A stretch of DNA of 6,423 bases, taken from Spirochaetales bacterium. GTDB lineage: Bacteria > Spirochaetota > Spirochaetia > DSM-27196 > PWMO01. Shown here one piece after another: positions 5,237 through 6,423 of the stretch (positions are counted from its first letter, which is position 1; each line of letters begins with the position of its first letter). The notes beneath the pieces were generated by a model, which was given only the letters and a program-made list of their open reading frames with translations, had not been told where the DNA came from and did not search any database. The position numbers were made by a program, and so were the translations under genes. The stretch covers positions 1 to 6,423 of the forward strand of contig SKLB01000229.1 in assembly GCA_007123465.1 (NCBI GenBank), in the 5' to 3' direction.

Positions 5237-6358
5237 CTACTTTTTCTTCTTACGCTTGGAACGCGGCACATTTTTGCCGGCCGACTGCTGCTTGCGCTGG
5301 GCCAGCTCACGCTTCACCGCTTCGGCGTCGGGCACGGTCACCGGCTGCGGTTCACCGCTTGCCGCAGAAGTTGCCGGCGCGGGTGCATCAACCGCTGCGC
5401 TCTCGGCACGTTTAGCCGGCTCAGCGACAGCGCCACGGCCGTATTTCTCCATCTGCTTCTTCTTGCTGCGAGCACGCTGTCTGCGATGCCAGCCGAGCAG
5501 GGTCGGCGAAGCGATGAAGATCGACGAATAGGTACCAACCACAATACCAACCATCAGATTCAGAGCAAAGTCCTGAATGGTGCCGGTAGCAAAAATGAAG
5601 ATTGCCAGAACCGCCAGCATGGTAGTGGCGGATGTTATCAACGTGCGGCTCAGTGACTGCGTGATACTGGTGTTGATAATGGTGCTGAACGGAGCGTCGC
5701 GCAGCAACGTCTCGTTCTCACGGATGCGGTCAAAGATAACGATAGTATCGTTGAGCGAATAGCCCACAATCGTCAGTACCGCGGCTATGGTAGCGGTAGA
5801 CACTTCCAACTGCAGCGCACCGATGAAGCCGAGCATGAACAACACGTCGTGCACCAGGGTGGCGATAGCTGCCACTGCGTAGCCCAGACGGAAGCGAAAC
5901 CAGAGATACATCAGAATCAGTGCCAGTGCCAGCGACGTCAGCATGGCGGCCTGTCCGGCCAGGTCCCCGGCAAAGCGCGGGCCGACGTAGGCGGACTCCA
6001 GTTCCTCTACCGTTCCGCTGCCGAACCGCGCTTCCAGCTGACTGATGACCCGATCGGGCATCACCGAACTGAAATCCTCGATATCACCGGTATCGCGAAC
6101 GCGGATACTGAACTGCCGCTGCTCTTCGCTGCCCACGGTCTGCACGAGGATCCCGGGCAGGCCCTCAAGCGCAGCGCGTACCTGCTCCACGGTTGCCGGC
6201 GCACTGATCTCCACCCGCTGGCTCGATCCGGCCTGGAAGTCTATGCCGAGGTTGAACCCCTGCTGAAGAACCGTACTGGTCAATCCGGCGATGATCACTA
6301 TCACCGAGACAGCGATCATGAAGAAACGAATTCGAGTAAACTCTATCACCTTGCGCAT
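5237..6358 (-). CDS. secF: Protein translocase subunit SecF with long basic tail
   Basis: Inner-membrane partner of SecD; SecDF uses the proton gradient to help SecYEG/SecA complete protein export. The 373-residue protein shows the family layout: TM1 at about 12-32; the GIDFQAG motif (38-44) opening the periplasmic P4 domain; YVGPRFAGDLAGQA (124-137) before TM2; then five more hydrophobic segments (about 136-154, 160-180, 187-209, 240-260, 264-288). The hallmark GYSLNDTIVIFDRIREN spans 199-215, and HD at 170-171 lies in TM3. Most SecF proteins end soon after TM6, near 300-320 residues; here about 80 extra cytoplasmic residues follow, rich in Ala, Pro, Lys and Arg, ending KRKKKK. Start: ATG at 6358, two bases after the secD stop (TGACAATG), with a G-rich TGGGGG about 8 nt upstream. 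An overlapping TTG at 6364 would add only two residues. It is co-oriented and surely co-transcribed with secD. Confidence 0.96.
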   Translation of the reverse strand: MRKVIEFTRIRFFMIAVSVIVIIAGLTSTVLQQGFNLGIDFQAGSSQRVEISAPATVEQVRAALEGLPGILVQTVGSEEQRQFSIRVRDTGDIEDFSSVMPDRVISQLEARFGSGTVEELESAYVGPRFAGDLAGQAAMLTSLALALILMYLWFRFRLGYAVAAIATLVHDVLFMLGFIGALQLEVSTATIAAVLTIVGYSLNDTIVIFDRIRENETLLRDAPFSTIINTSITQSLSRTLITSATTMLAVLAIFIFATGTIQDFALNLMVGIVVGTYSSIFIASPTLLGWHRRQRARSKKKQMEKYGRGAVAEPAKRAESAAVDAPAPATSAASGEPQPVTVPDAEAVKRELAQRKQQSAGKNVPRSKRKKKK

Positions 6359-6360
6359 TG

Positions 6361-6423
6361 TCAAAGCCCCCAGGCGATGCTCAGCTTGGAGCGCCGCAGC
6401 ACTTCGGTTGAAAAATCAAAGAC
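6361..6423 (-). CDS. secD: Protein translocase subunit SecD, C-terminal 20 residues (5' part off window)
   Basis: An open frame enters from the right edge and ends with TGA at 6363-6361, two bases before the secF ATG. It encodes 20 residues, with FDFSTEVLRR and LSIAWGL as recognisable parts; this pattern resembles the cytoplasmic C-terminal end of SecD after its last membrane helix. The assignment rests on that short similarity plus the universal secD-secF order and tight spacing. Nothing else of the gene is visible. Confidence 0.82.
   Translation of the reverse strand, partial: VFDFSTEVLRRSKLSIAWGL

Noticed and set aside
6359..6364. TTG start for secF at 6364
   Set aside because: It overlaps the secD stop and adds only two residues; the ATG at 6358 has better codon and spacing from the G-rich site.
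1..6423. CRISPR array, insertion sequence, tRNA or phage gene
   Set aside because: No regularly spaced repeats, transposase-like frames, terminal inverted repeats or tRNA-like cloverleaf were seen; nearly all sequence is accounted for by housekeeping genes.

Overview
The window is a compact block of bacterial chromosome holding six clear protein genes plus the last few codons of a seventh. Base composition is GC-rich by eye and looks even throughout, and intergenic gaps are short. I see no mobile element, CRISPR array, tRNA or rRNA. A ThrRS without a TGS domain, a secD-secF pair whose SecF carries a GIDFQAG motif, and a GlgX-type debranching enzyme fit a spirochaete-like Gram-negative bacterium. 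That assignment is a tentative inference; the sequence alone does not prove it.

Layout. Minus strand, reading from right to left in the left two thirds: a NagD-like HAD phosphatase (4449-3658), an alpha/beta hydrolase of the YbfF type (3661-2891, overlapping the phosphatase by 4 nt as GTGA), a glycogen debranching enzyme glgX (2884-749, six bases after the hydrolase stop), then after a 99-nt gap threonyl-tRNA synthetase thrS (649 to beyond the left edge). The first three are packed like one transcription unit. thrS has its own candidate promoter in the gap but could also receive read-through.

A 164-bp divergent intergenic region (4450-4613) separates this unit from one plus-strand gene, an HD-domain protein (4614-5189) with a good candidate sigma-70 promoter, a strong ribosome binding site and a hairpin just after its stop. 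It converges on a minus-strand secDF unit: secF (6358-5237) preceded by the last 20 codons of secD (to the right edge).

Functionally the set is mixed housekeeping: glycogen or maltodextrin debranching, two small hydrolases of unknown physiological substrate, translation (threonine charging and editing), a predicted HD hydrolase, and the accessory part of the Sec translocon. I found no convincing novel system. The items most worth a second look are the TGS-less ThrRS and its short repeat-containing leader, the tight phosphatase-esterase-debrancher coupling, and the long basic tail of SecF, whose codons read in antisense supply a T-rich stretch behind the convergent hairpin.
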